A DNA stretch of 64,000 bases, from contig NZ_AP022619.1 in NCBI RefSeq assembly GCF_010731655.1, positions 3,100,001 to 3,164,000 of the forward strand. The letters run 5' to 3'. Shown here in pieces: positions 25,587 through 33,633 of this stretch. The notes under the pieces are model-generated. The model was given only the letters and a program-made list of their open reading frames with translations, did no database searches and was not told where the DNA came from. The translations under genes and the position numbers were made by a program. The stretch is from Mycobacterium paraseoulense (GTDB lineage: Bacteria; Actinomycetota; Actinomycetes; Mycobacteriales; Mycobacteriaceae). Each line of letters opens with the position of its first letter. Positions within the stretch are counted from its first letter, which is position 1.

Positions 25587-26789
25587 TCAGCGCGGCATCC
25601 CGAGGCCGACAGTCGAGATCAGATCGCGTTGGATCTCGCTGGTGCCGCCGCCGATCGTGTGCAGCAACGACAGCAAGAGGCCTTCGGAGAAGTGCCCGTC
25701 GAGCACCGCGTCGGGATCGTCCGGCATGAGTTCGCCTCCCGGACCCAGGATCTGGGCCCCGAGTGCGCGCAGTTCGGCGGTCAGTTCGGAGTGATACAGC
25801 TTCGACAACGACGGAAGCGCGGGATCCAGGGCGCCGGCCGCCTGCAGGTGCGCGACCCGATACGACAGGGCGCGGCCCACCTCGACGCGTTCGACGGCGC
25901 GGGCCAACGCGATGCGGTTGGCCGGATCGGACAGGGGGTCGTGCGCCGAGCCCTTCTGCGCATGGCACCAGTCGATGAGCTCATCGAGGTAGCGTTGCGC
26001 CTGGGCCGCCCTGGTGATGTTCGACCGTTCGGCGTCAAGCAGCGCCTTCCCGACCGTCCAGCCCTGCCCCTCGGCTCCGACGAGGTTGGCGGCGGGCACA
26101 CGCACACCATCGAAGAACTCCTCGGCAAAGGTCGGGTACCCGGTCATGGATCGGATGGGCCGGCGCGTGATTCCCGGACTTTCCAGGTCGACGAGGAGGA
26201 ACGAGATTCCGGCTTGGCGCTTGTCCGCCATGGGCGAGGTGCGCGCCAGGACGAAGATCCAATCGGCGAGCACGCCGTTGCTGGTCCACGTTTTCTGTCC
26301 GTCGAGGACGTACTCGTCGCCGTCTCGCCGGGCCGTCATGCGCAGCGACGCCAGGTCCGAGCCGGCCTCAGGTTCCGAATAACCTTGTGCCCACATGCGT
26401 TCCGAGCGGGCGATGGCCGGCAGGTGCTCGGCCTTCTGTTCGGGCGTGCCGTACTTGAACAGCACCGGTGCCAGCATGTTGACTCCGTTGGTGTTTACCA
26501 GCGGTGCGCCCGCATAAGCGAGTTCCTCGCGGATGACCACCTGTTCGACGATCCCGCGTCCGCCGCCCTCGTACTCGGCGGGCCAGTGCGGCACGAACCA
26601 GCCCTGCTCGTGCAGCAACCTGCAGAACGCGACCGCACGTTCGTGGGCGTCGCGCGGCAGGTAATCGGGATTGGCCGCGGTGCGGCGGAACTCGTCGGCG
26701 AGGTTGTCCGACAGCCACTCGCGGATCGAAGCCCGCAGCGCCTCGGTACTCTCGTCACCGCCGAATTGGATGATGGGCTTGCACGGCAT
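25587..26789 (-). CDS. Acyl-CoA dehydrogenase, long GGTSEIQRD type
   Basis: 400 residues from ATG 26789; the frame continues upstream inside the crotonase gene but that part is not coding. HWPAEYEGGGRG, GYSEPEAGSDLASLRMTA (flavin and substrate region) and the C-terminal GGGTSEIQRDLIS motif are typical of the long FadE subunit. No short TWEH partner is adjacent, unlike the three pairs elsewhere in the window. It follows the crotonase gene by two bases and would oxidise an acyl-CoA with FAD. Confidence 0.87.
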   Translation of the reverse strand: MPCKPIIQFGGDESTEALRASIREWLSDNLADEFRRTAANPDYLPRDAHERAVAFCRLLHEQGWFVPHWPAEYEGGGRGIVEQVVIREELAYAGAPLVNTNGVNMLAPVLFKYGTPEQKAEHLPAIARSERMWAQGYSEPEAGSDLASLRMTARRDGDEYVLDGQKTWTSNGVLADWIFVLARTSPMADKRQAGISFLLVDLESPGITRRPIRSMTGYPTFAEEFFDGVRVPAANLVGAEGQGWTVGKALLDAERSNITRAAQAQRYLDELIDWCHAQKGSAHDPLSDPANRIALARAVERVEVGRALSYRVAHLQAAGALDPALPSLSKLYHSELTAELRALGAQILGPGGELMPDDPDAVLDGHFSEGLLLSLLHTIGGGTSEIQRDLISTVGLGMPR

Positions 26790-26791
26790 GG

Positions 26792-27604
26792 CTAGATGCG
26801 CTCGGTCGGTTTGGAGCCCTTCTTCATCAGCTCCGCCATGAATTCCTGGAATTCCTTGCTGCCGGTCACCATCGCCTGCAGGTCGTTGGTGGCCTGCTGG
26901 TGGGTGCGGAACCCCATCGTCTCCCACGCGCGGATGATGCCGGATTTGACGGCCTGCAACGTGATGAGCGGCGCCTTGGCGATTTGGGTGGCCAGTTCCT
27001 CGACGGTGGCCTCGAGCTGGTCGGCCGGGACCACCCGGTTCACGAGACCGAACTCGAGCGCTTCGGCCGCGCTCAATCGCTGGGCGGTGTACAGGTATTC
27101 GGCGGCCCGCTTGTAGTTCATGAAGACCCATGGCTCGAACATGGTCTCGGCGCCCGGCAGGCCGAACCCCGGCACCAGGGGCATCTGAAACCACGCGTCC
27201 TCGGAACACACCGTGATCTCGGGAATCAGCGCCCAGGTGGTACCCCCGCCGATCGCATACCCATGCACCTGGGCGATCACCGGCTTGGGGAATTCCCACA
27301 ACTTCAGCACCGGCCACAGAAACAACTGCGCCGCCGAACGCCACACCTTGCCGGACGCTTGCAGTTCGGCCATGAACTCCGGGTACGCACCGGTGGGGAT
27401 GTGACCGGAGCAGAACCCCTTGCCGTTGGCCTTGATGATGACGACCTTGATGTCATAGTCGTACTGCGCATCGTCAAGCGCCTCGTTGACGCTGTGGACC
27501 ATTTCCGAGCTCTGGGCGTTGGCGGCGTCCGGGTTGTTGAGGATGATCCGCGCGATCGGGCCATCCTTCTCATAGATCACGTGCTCGAGTTCTCGCGTTT
27601 CCAT
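26792..27604 (-). CDS. Crotonase-fold protein (GLPGAET type)
   Basis: 270 residues. FCSGHIPTG replaces the usual GGD-like oxyanion segment, and HGYAIGGGTTWALIPE follows. The hydratase Glu positions are Thr and Leu, and a PLVPGFGLPGAETMFEP loop is unusual. It is probably not a hydratase. It heads a two-gene unit with the acyl-CoA dehydrogenase. Its start, with GAGGAGGACG just upstream, faces the P450 gene across a 101-base gap containing repeat site 7. Confidence 0.84.
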   Translation of the reverse strand: METRELEHVIYEKDGPIARIILNNPDAANAQSSEMVHSVNEALDDAQYDYDIKVVIIKANGKGFCSGHIPTGAYPEFMAELQASGKVWRSAAQLFLWPVLKLWEFPKPVIAQVHGYAIGGGTTWALIPEITVCSEDAWFQMPLVPGFGLPGAETMFEPWVFMNYKRAAEYLYTAQRLSAAEALEFGLVNRVVPADQLEATVEELATQIAKAPLITLQAVKSGIIRAWETMGFRTHQQATNDLQAMVTGSKEFQEFMAELMKKGSKPTERI

Positions 27605-27662
27605 CGTTCGTCCTCCTCAACACCGGGCAGACGATCACCACGCCGTCAGCATGGTGCAACTA

Positions 27663-27683
27663 TACAGATAATGTATTAGTGTT
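27663..27683. promoter_or_regulatory. 21-bp repeat element, site 7
   Basis: TACA-N13-TGTT, seven of eight bases matching. It contains a GATAAT hexamer (27667-27672) that could be the -10 of the P450 gene starting at 27706. A perfect ATACA-N5-TGTAT repeat overlaps it. It is shared with the divergent crotonase starting at 27604. Confidence 0.55.
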
Positions 27684-27705
27684 CTTTGGCGAAGGGACGG
27701 TGCCG

Positions 27706-28902
27706 ATGACGACGATCGAGTTACGTTGGGATCCGTTCGACCGCGCGTTGCACCAGAATCCGTACGGGGTCTGGAAACGGCTGCGCGACGAAGCGCCAAC
27801 GTACTACAACGACCAGTACGGCTTCTACGCGTTGAGCCGGTTCGCCGACGTAATGGAAGCGTCGCTGGATACCGAGACGTTTTCCTCGTCGCACGGGATC
27901 ACCCTCGACGCGATCACCGACGAGCCTTGGCCGCCGCCCCGGGCGATGATCATGATGGATCCACCCGACCACACCGCACTGCGAAAGATGGTCAATCGAA
28001 CCTTCTTCCGCACTCAAATCGCCCAGCTCGAGGACCGGGTACGCTCGCTGTGCTGCGCCTACCTGGATGCGTTCGTCGGCACCGACGGCTTTGACTACGT
28101 GCGCGACTTCTCGATGAAGCTCCCGGTGATGGTGATCAGCTCCCTGTTGGGCTTCCCCGAGGAAGACCACGACAACCTGCGCGAGTGGTCGGATGCCCAG
28201 CTCCACCGCGACGAGGGCACGACCGAGCTGAATGAGGAAGGCCAGCAGGCCAACGCGAAGCTGCTGGGCTACTACGCCGATCAGATTCAGCGACGGCGGG
28301 CCGCACCGACCGACGACATCGTCGGCAACCTGATGAGCTCCGACCTGGTCCAGGCGGGCCGCGAGACCCGTCGCCTGGACGATGGCGAAGTGTTGATGTT
28401 CATCGCGATGATCAACGTCGCCGGCAACGAGACGGTTGCCCGCTTGCTGGGGTGGGCCGCGCTGACCCTGGCGCGATACCCCGACCAGCGGGCCAAGTTG
28501 GTCGACCGCCCCGACCTGATCGGCAACGCCGTCGAGGAGCTGCTGCGCTACGACGCCCCCTCGCCGGTACAGGGCCGCTACACGAAACGCGACGTCACCT
28601 ACAACGGCACGCTCATCCCGGCGGGCTCGCGCGTTGCCCTGCTGACCGGGTCGGCGGGCCGCGACGAACGCCAATACGAGAACCCCGACGTCCTCGACGT
28701 CGAGCGCACGGGAATCCGGCACATCAGCTTCGGCCACGGATCACATTTCTGCCTGGGCGCGGCGCTGGCCCGCCTCGAGGCCCGGGTCGCCCTCGAAGAG
28801 ACGTTGAAGCGTTTCCCCACCTGGGACGTCGACGGTGATGCCGTGACGTACGTGCACACCAATTCCGTGCGCGGCCCCGCCAGCGTGCCGATGCGGCTGT
28901 GA
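27706..28902 (+). CDS. Cytochrome P450
   Basis: 398 residues from ATG 27706 with GAAGGG nine bases upstream; an in-frame GTG at 27679 is possible. The I-helix oxygen-activation motif is AGNET (Asn in place of the usual acid before Glu), the ExxR motif is EELLR, and the heme-ligand loop FGHGSHFCLG has C349. It is soluble with no membrane anchor and needs an external ferredoxin; none is adjacent. It is the first gene of an operon and overlaps a crotonase by four bases. It would hydroxylate the pathway substrate or an intermediate. Confidence 0.92.
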   Translation: MTTIELRWDPFDRALHQNPYGVWKRLRDEAPTYYNDQYGFYALSRFADVMEASLDTETFSSSHGITLDAITDEPWPPPRAMIMMDPPDHTALRKMVNRTFFRTQIAQLEDRVRSLCCAYLDAFVGTDGFDYVRDFSMKLPVMVISSLLGFPEEDHDNLREWSDAQLHRDEGTTELNEEGQQANAKLLGYYADQIQRRRAAPTDDIVGNLMSSDLVQAGRETRRLDDGEVLMFIAMINVAGNETVARLLGWAALTLARYPDQRAKLVDRPDLIGNAVEELLRYDAPSPVQGRYTKRDVTYNGTLIPAGSRVALLTGSAGRDERQYENPDVLDVERTGIRHISFGHGSHFCLGAALARLEARVALEETLKRFPTWDVDGDAVTYVHTNSVRGPASVPMRL

Positions 28903-29696
28903 CACCCGACCTCGCCGTCCGCACCGAAGGCGCGGTGCTCTGGTTGGTCTTGGACCGCCCCGAGGCCGGCAATTCGGTAACGCGGGCGGTGCAGCAGGCC
29001 CTCATCGAAAACCTGCGCTCCGCTTCCGACGACGCAGGCGTCAGGGCGGTGGTGCTCACCGGCCGCGGTGACAAGCATTTCTGTACGGGACCGAATCTTC
29101 GGGACCCGGGAATGCAGCCCAAGAAGGACCGCGTCGCGGGCGATGCCGCCCGCATTCTGCGTACCGGGTCTCAGGCGGTGGTGACGGCGTTGCTGGACTG
29201 CGAAAAGCCGGTGTTGTGTGCGCTCAACGGGACCGCCGCCGGGGTGGGCGCCAGCATGGTGCTGGCGTGCGACCTCGTCGTGGCCGCCGAAAGTGCCCGC
29301 ATCATCGAGCTTTTCGCGCGGCGCGGGCTCGCACCCGACGGGGGCGCCGCCTATCTGCTCGCGCGCAAGGTTCCGTTCAACGTCGCAAAGCAGCTGTTGT
29401 TGTTCGGTGAGGAGCTCTCCGCCGCGGAGGCCGAGCGCATCGGCCTGGTCAACAAGGTCGTCGGTGCCGATGACCTGGAAGCCGAGACGGCCGCCTGGGC
29501 CCAACGGCTCGCCAGCGGGCCCACCCGTGCGCTGGCGGCGGCCAAGGCGATGCTGAATCAGGCGTTCGACGTCGACCGCGATGCCGCGTTTCGCACCGAG
29601 GCGCTGTTGGTGGAGCAGGTCGCCGCGACCGACGATGTCGCCGAGGGCATGGCGGCTTTCACCGAGCGACGCGACCCGGACTTTCGTGGACGCTGA
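28899..29696 (+). CDS. Crotonase-fold protein (PDGG isomerase-like)
   Basis: 265 residues from GTG 28899. FCTGPNLRD replaces the usual FxxGxDL oxyanion segment; NGTAAGVGASMVL follows. The hydratase Glu positions are Ser and Phe. The APDGGAAYLLAR loop carries an isomerase-type Asp. It resembles the crotonase at 24814 in these features and may do the same type of double-bond shift. It is translationally coupled to the P450. A 129-base gap with its own promoter signals separates it from the next gene. Confidence 0.86.
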   Translation: MTPDLAVRTEGAVLWLVLDRPEAGNSVTRAVQQALIENLRSASDDAGVRAVVLTGRGDKHFCTGPNLRDPGMQPKKDRVAGDAARILRTGSQAVVTALLDCEKPVLCALNGTAAGVGASMVLACDLVVAAESARIIELFARRGLAPDGGAAYLLARKVPFNVAKQLLLFGEELSAAEAERIGLVNKVVGADDLEAETAAWAQRLASGPTRALAAAKAMLNQAFDVDRDAAFRTEALLVEQVAATDDVAEGMAAFTERRDPDFRGR

Positions 29697-29733
29697 GCTC
29701 TCGCGGTTGCCCGATGCCGCGGTGACTCGATTG

Positions 29734-29739
29734 GATAAT
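29734..29739 (+). promoter_or_regulatory. Candidate -10 (GATAAT) of SDR-cyclase operon
   Basis: GATAAT two bases before repeat site 8, about 87 bases upstream of ATG 29826. The hexamer, gap and repeat have the same geometry as the minus-strand promoter at 3366-3394. No clear -35 is seen. Confidence 0.45.
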
Positions 29740-29741
29740 AG

Positions 29742-29762
29742 AACACTCAGTGTTAATCTGTC
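29742..29762. promoter_or_regulatory. 21-bp repeat element, site 8
   Basis: AACA-N13-TGTC, seven of eight bases matching. Its left part also forms a perfect palindrome AACACT-C-AGTGTT at 29742-29754. It would cover the transcription start of the operon that begins with the SDR at 29826. Confidence 0.55.
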
Positions 29763-29825
29763 ACTCGCCGCGAGCCGGCGCAGGCCCGCTCCCCGATGCC
29801 GTCCCATGGGCGTGAGGAGAAGTGC

Positions 29826-30641
29826 ATGACGCTGCACCGAAACGCCGCGTCGCTGGACGGCCGGGTCGCCGTCGTCACGGGCGGGGGCGGTGGGATCGGA
29901 AGCGCCATCGCCGAGGCCCTCACCGAATTCGGCGCACGGGTGGCCATCTGGGAGAAGGACCAGCCGAGTGCCACGGAGGTGGCCGCGCGGGTCGGCGGCC
30001 TCGCGTGCGTCACCGACGTACGCAACGCCGAACAGGTCGACGCGGCGCTGGCCACGACCGTCGATGCGCTGGGGGTTCCGACCATCCTGGTGAACAATGC
30101 CGGCGGGGTCTTCTGGTCGGGCCTGCTGGACACCTCGCCCAACGGCTGGGATGCCCTGATCCGGATCAATTTGACGCAGGTGCTGCTCTGTACGCAGCGC
30201 GTAGCGCGGGCCTTGGTCGAGGCGGGACACGGTGGCAGCGTCATCAACATCAGCACCATCGAGGCGGTGCGCGCCGCCCCCGGGTTTGCCGCCTACGCCG
30301 CGGCCAAAGCGGGCGTGGTCAACTTCACCAAGACCGCCGCTCTGGAACTGGCACCGCACAACATCCGCGTCAACGGGCTCGCGCCCGACTTCACGCTGAC
30401 CGAGAGCCTGCGGAAGATGGCGCCCAACGGCGTCGAGAACGCCAAACTCATGGTGCCGATGGGCCGCGCGGGCCACGTCGACGAAATGGCCGGAGCCGCA
30501 ATCTTCCTCGCCAGTGACCTCAGCGCCTACGTGACCGGGCAGACGCTGCACGTCGACGGCGGGACATCAGCGGCCGGCGGCTGGTATCACCATCCGCAAT
30601 CGGGGCGCTACGTACTCGGCCCGTCGACCCCGGTGCCCTAG
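29826..30641 (+). CDS. Short-chain dehydrogenase/reductase
   Basis: 271 residues from ATG 29826 with GAGGAG nine bases upstream. The cofactor motif TGGGGGIGS, NNAG, and AYAAAKAG catalytic Tyr/Lys are clear; STIEAV holds the serine. The C-terminal DGGTSAAGG is followed by an extra ~15-residue tail. It probably oxidises a hydroxyacyl-CoA. It is the first gene of an operon with SnoaL-like, SMP-30-like and adenylate cyclase genes. Confidence 0.88.
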   Translation: MTLHRNAASLDGRVAVVTGGGGGIGSAIAEALTEFGARVAIWEKDQPSATEVAARVGGLACVTDVRNAEQVDAALATTVDALGVPTILVNNAGGVFWSGLLDTSPNGWDALIRINLTQVLLCTQRVARALVEAGHGGSVINISTIEAVRAAPGFAAYAAAKAGVVNFTKTAALELAPHNIRVNGLAPDFTLTESLRKMAPNGVENAKLMVPMGRAGHVDEMAGAAIFLASDLSAYVTGQTLHVDGGTSAAGGWYHHPQSGRYVLGPSTPVP

Positions 30642-30646
30642 CCACG

Positions 30647-31183
30647 ATGCACGACACCGAAATTCGGGATCTGTTGGCGAAGGAGGAAATTCGTCAACTG
30701 CCTTACCGTTACGCCGCCGCGATTGAAACGCGGGACGTCGACGCGATGGCCGAATTGTTCGTCCCGCACGCCCGGTTCGGCGACCACGGAGAGGGCCCCG
30801 GGGCGCTGCGCCGGCTGATGTCGGCCAGCGTCGACGGGAGCGTATTCGCGGTCATCCTTGTCGCTAACCACCTCGTCGAGCTGGACACAGCGGACCGCGC
30901 CCGCGGGCAGGTTTGGGCCCAGTGTTTCGCCCAGACCGACGCCGAGGGGTTTGTCGAACAGCTCATCAAGTACGAGGACCGCTACGAGCGGCACTGCGGG
31001 CGTTGGCTTTTCCTGCACCGAAGGCATCGCCTGTGCTACGGCGTAAGCCGCCGGCCATCGCCCCTGACACAAGAAGCCGCAGCCTGGCCACGAAACCAGA
31101 CCGGCGTCGGTGACCTGCCGCTGAGCGACCCGGTCTTCACGGCTTGGTGGCAGAGCAGGGCCGGCGGGGAAACGCGGCCGTGA
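30647..31183 (+). CDS. SnoaL/NTF2-like fold protein
   Basis: 178 residues. DLLAKEEIRQLPYRYAAAIETRDVDAMAELFVPHA is the family signature, and the QLIKYEDRYERHCGRWLFLHRRHRL strands close the fold. It lies five bases after the SDR stop and overlaps the next gene by four bases. It is longer than the plus-strand copy at 18644 because of a C-terminal extension rich in Trp and Pro. A dehydratase or isomerase role is possible but not demonstrated. Confidence 0.8.
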   Translation: MHDTEIRDLLAKEEIRQLPYRYAAAIETRDVDAMAELFVPHARFGDHGEGPGALRRLMSASVDGSVFAVILVANHLVELDTADRARGQVWAQCFAQTDAEGFVEQLIKYEDRYERHCGRWLFLHRRHRLCYGVSRRPSPLTQEAAAWPRNQTGVGDLPLSDPVFTAWWQSRAGGETRP

Positions 31184-32127
31184 GCGCCGGCCGTTGCCTG
31201 GCCGAGGGGCTCTCCTTCCCCGAAGGCCCGGTCGTCTACGACGACGGTTCCGTCGTGGTCTCGGAGATGGCGGCCGGCAGGATCACCCGCGTCCGCCCCG
31301 ACGGCGTCACCGAGACGGTCGCCGAGACCGGCGGTGGTCCCAACGGGGTGGCCCGGCTTTCGGACGGTCGGCTGGTGGTCTGCCAGAACGGCGGCTCCAC
31401 CTTCGGGCTCGGCCCCTGGCCGTACGACTTCGTCGGCTGCGCAACGCTTTTCCGGCCGGTGGGGCCGCCCGACCACCCCGTCACTCCCGCGCTGCAGCTG
31501 ATCGAAGCCGGCGGTGAGGTCAGCACCCTGTGCACCGTATTCACCGCGCTTTCAGGCAGCACGCTGCCGCTGATGCGGCCCAGCGACATCTGCGTCGACG
31601 GCGATGGCGGCTTCTACGTCACCGACGGTGGAGTCACGCGAGGCCGCAACCGCGGCATGACCGGACTGCTGTACGGCACCGTCGACGGTGGGCTTCGCGA
31701 GATCGTCTACCCACTCGAGATGCCCAACGGCGTGGCCCTGTCCCCGGACGGGGCGTTGCTCTACGTGGCCGAGACGCGAACGCGCCGGGTCTGGGAGTTC
31801 GCGCTCGACGGGCCGGGAGTGGTGTCGCGGGCGCGCGGTCTGGCAACGGTGCCCAGCGGGGGCCCGCTGAATGTCGGTGGGGCCGACGGGCTCTGTGTGG
31901 ACGCGACCGGCAGAATCCTCGTCGCGACCCTGGGCACCGGTGGTGTCACCGTCTTCGCCCCGACCGGCGAACTGCTGGGGACGATTCCCGCCGACGACCC
32001 GATGACGACCAACGTCGCTGTGAGCACCGATGGCGAGACGTTGTTCATGACACTCGCCTCATCGGGACGTTTGGTGACGGTCCGGAACTGGCGGGTACAT
32101 CTGGGCGCTGCGCAGGCACCACCGTGA
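31180..32127 (+). CDS. SMP-30/gluconolactonase-like beta-propeller
   Basis: 315 residues from GTG 31180. Repeated propeller strands are visible: EGLSFPEGPVVYDDGSVVVSEM, PNGVARLSDGRLVVC, PSDICVDGDGGFYVTDGG, PNGVALSPDGALLYVAET and GGADGLCVDATGRILVA. The Glu in SFPEGP and the Asn in PNGVALSPD match the metal-binding positions of SMP-30 lactonases. It may hydrolyse a lactone formed by ring oxygenation. It overlaps both neighbours by four bases, tying it to the cyclase gene downstream. Confidence 0.83.
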   Translation: MSAGRCLAEGLSFPEGPVVYDDGSVVVSEMAAGRITRVRPDGVTETVAETGGGPNGVARLSDGRLVVCQNGGSTFGLGPWPYDFVGCATLFRPVGPPDHPVTPALQLIEAGGEVSTLCTVFTALSGSTLPLMRPSDICVDGDGGFYVTDGGVTRGRNRGMTGLLYGTVDGGLREIVYPLEMPNGVALSPDGALLYVAETRTRRVWEFALDGPGVVSRARGLATVPSGGPLNVGGADGLCVDATGRILVATLGTGGVTVFAPTGELLGTIPADDPMTTNVAVSTDGETLFMTLASSGRLVTVRNWRVHLGAAQAPP

Positions 32128-33620
32128 AGCTGGTCCGGCGCCGGCTGCGTTCGCCGTTCGCGCCCTCCGGCAAATCACTCGTGATGTCGGGGGCGATTGT
32201 CCCGACCGTCATCGGCTCAACCCTGATCGCAGCACTGACCGCCTGGGCTCTGCCGACCGGTGCGGCGCTCCGCGAACACCATGTAATGGTGGTCAATATC
32301 GTTGCAGGAATTTGCTATTCCGGCATCGCCCTGCCGCTGGCCGGGATCTGTGGGTACGTCTTGTTGAGCCTGCCCGCGGAGGCAAGCGATGCCACCGCGC
32401 GCCGCGTCGTCCTGGCCATCCCGACGAGGATGGCCGTGGTTCATGGGACCGTATGGTCGGCGGCCGCCGTCGTCTTCGTGCTCACAAATCTCGATACACC
32501 CTGGCTGGCGGCAACCCTGGGAGTGTCGATTCTGCTCGGAGCCATCGTGACAACCGCGCTGTCCTATTGGATGTGCAGAATTGCGCTGAGGCCGACGGCC
32601 GCCAGGCTGCTCACCGAAGACCCGCCGACACAGCCCCGGGGGCCGGGACTTCGGCTGCGCGCGGTAAGCGCCTGGGTGATCGGAACCGGTATTCCGACGC
32701 TGATGGTCATGCTCGTCACCGCGAGCGCCCTTTTCGTCGAGTACTCCGCGCATCGGCTGGCAGTGGTTGTTCTGGTACTCGGGGGCTGCGCCATGGCCTG
32801 TGGCCTGGTGGTCGCCGCATTCAACGCGTCATCCATCGCCGATCCGATCGACGAAGTCAGGGACGGCATGCAACGGGTGCAGCGCGGCGAATTCGAGGTG
32901 TCCGTAGCCGTTTTCGACGCGTCCGAGCTGGGACTGCTGCAGGCGGGCTTCAACACGATGGCGACCGGGCTGCGGGAACGAGAACGGCTGCGCGACCTGT
33001 TCGGCCGCCACGTTGGCCACGATGTGGCTCGGTTGGCCGAGCAACTCGCCGCCGCCGGTGACCAGATCGAGATGGGGGGTGTCAACCGCGAAGTGGCGGT
33101 GTTGTTCGTGGACCTGGTCGGCTCGACACGGATGGCCACCACACTGGAGCCACCCGAGTTGCTGGCGACGCTCAACGACTTCTTCACGATGGTGGTGAAC
33201 GTCGTCGAAGCGAATCGCGGCTTCGTCAACAAGTTCGAGGGGGACGCGGCGCTGGCGGTCTTCGGCGCTCCCGTCGACGACGGCGACCGGGCCTCGCATG
33301 CACTGGCGACGGCGCGCGAACTCAACAGGCTCCTTAATCCGCCGGGCGCGCCGATCGGGGCCGGCATCGGCGTTTCGGCCGGCATGGCGGTGGCCGGCCA
33401 CGTCGGCCACCCGGGCCGCTACGAGTACACGGTGATCGGTGACCCGGTCAACGAGGCGGCGCGGCTCACCGAAGTCGCCAAGCTGTCGGTGGGCGTCGCC
33501 GCGTCGGCCACGGCACTGGTGATGGCCGGTCAGGAGGAGTCGAGGCGGTGGCGGGTCGTCGACTCCAAAGTGCTACGCGGCCGAGCCAATTGGACCGACA
33601 TCGCCGTCCCGGTCGATTGA
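32124..33620 (+). CDS. Membrane class III adenylate cyclase with HAMP domain
   Basis: 498 residues from GTG 32124. Six membrane helices fall at about 22-42, 55-80, 103-122, 126-147, 175-197 and 203-223, followed by a HAMP linker (~225-280) and a cyclase domain from ~320. Catalytic residues are complete: metal-binding D330 (FVDLVGST) and D374, adenine-selecting K370 and D440, transition-state N443 and R447. The layout is that of the Rv1318c-Rv1320c/Rv3645 family. It would make cAMP at the membrane. It overlaps the SMP-30-like gene and therefore seems to be expressed with catabolic enzymes, which is unusual. Confidence 0.9.
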   Translation: MKLVRRRLRSPFAPSGKSLVMSGAIVPTVIGSTLIAALTAWALPTGAALREHHVMVVNIVAGICYSGIALPLAGICGYVLLSLPAEASDATARRVVLAIPTRMAVVHGTVWSAAAVVFVLTNLDTPWLAATLGVSILLGAIVTTALSYWMCRIALRPTAARLLTEDPPTQPRGPGLRLRAVSAWVIGTGIPTLMVMLVTASALFVEYSAHRLAVVVLVLGGCAMACGLVVAAFNASSIADPIDEVRDGMQRVQRGEFEVSVAVFDASELGLLQAGFNTMATGLRERERLRDLFGRHVGHDVARLAEQLAAAGDQIEMGGVNREVAVLFVDLVGSTRMATTLEPPELLATLNDFFTMVVNVVEANRGFVNKFEGDAALAVFGAPVDDGDRASHALATARELNRLLNPPGAPIGAGIGVSAGMAVAGHVGHPGRYEYTVIGDPVNEAARLTEVAKLSVGVAASATALVMAGQEESRRWRVVDSKVLRGRANWTDIAVPVD

Positions 33621-33633
33621 AGCTCCATGCGTG

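Noticed and set aside
25587..27344. A 585-residue reading of the acyl-CoA dehydrogenase
   Set aside because: The first 185 residues are an alternative frame of the crotonase gene. The enzyme starts at 26789, two bases from the crotonase stop.
27679..27705. GTG 27679 as the P450 start
   Set aside because: It lies inside repeat site 7 and near the likely transcription start. ATG 27706 has a ribosome-binding site and matches family length; only a leaderless start could favour GTG.
28599..30551. A 650-codon antisense open frame across P450, crotonase and SDR genes
   Set aside because: It spans three unrelated genes and an intergenic promoter. The length reflects GC-rich third positions, not coding.
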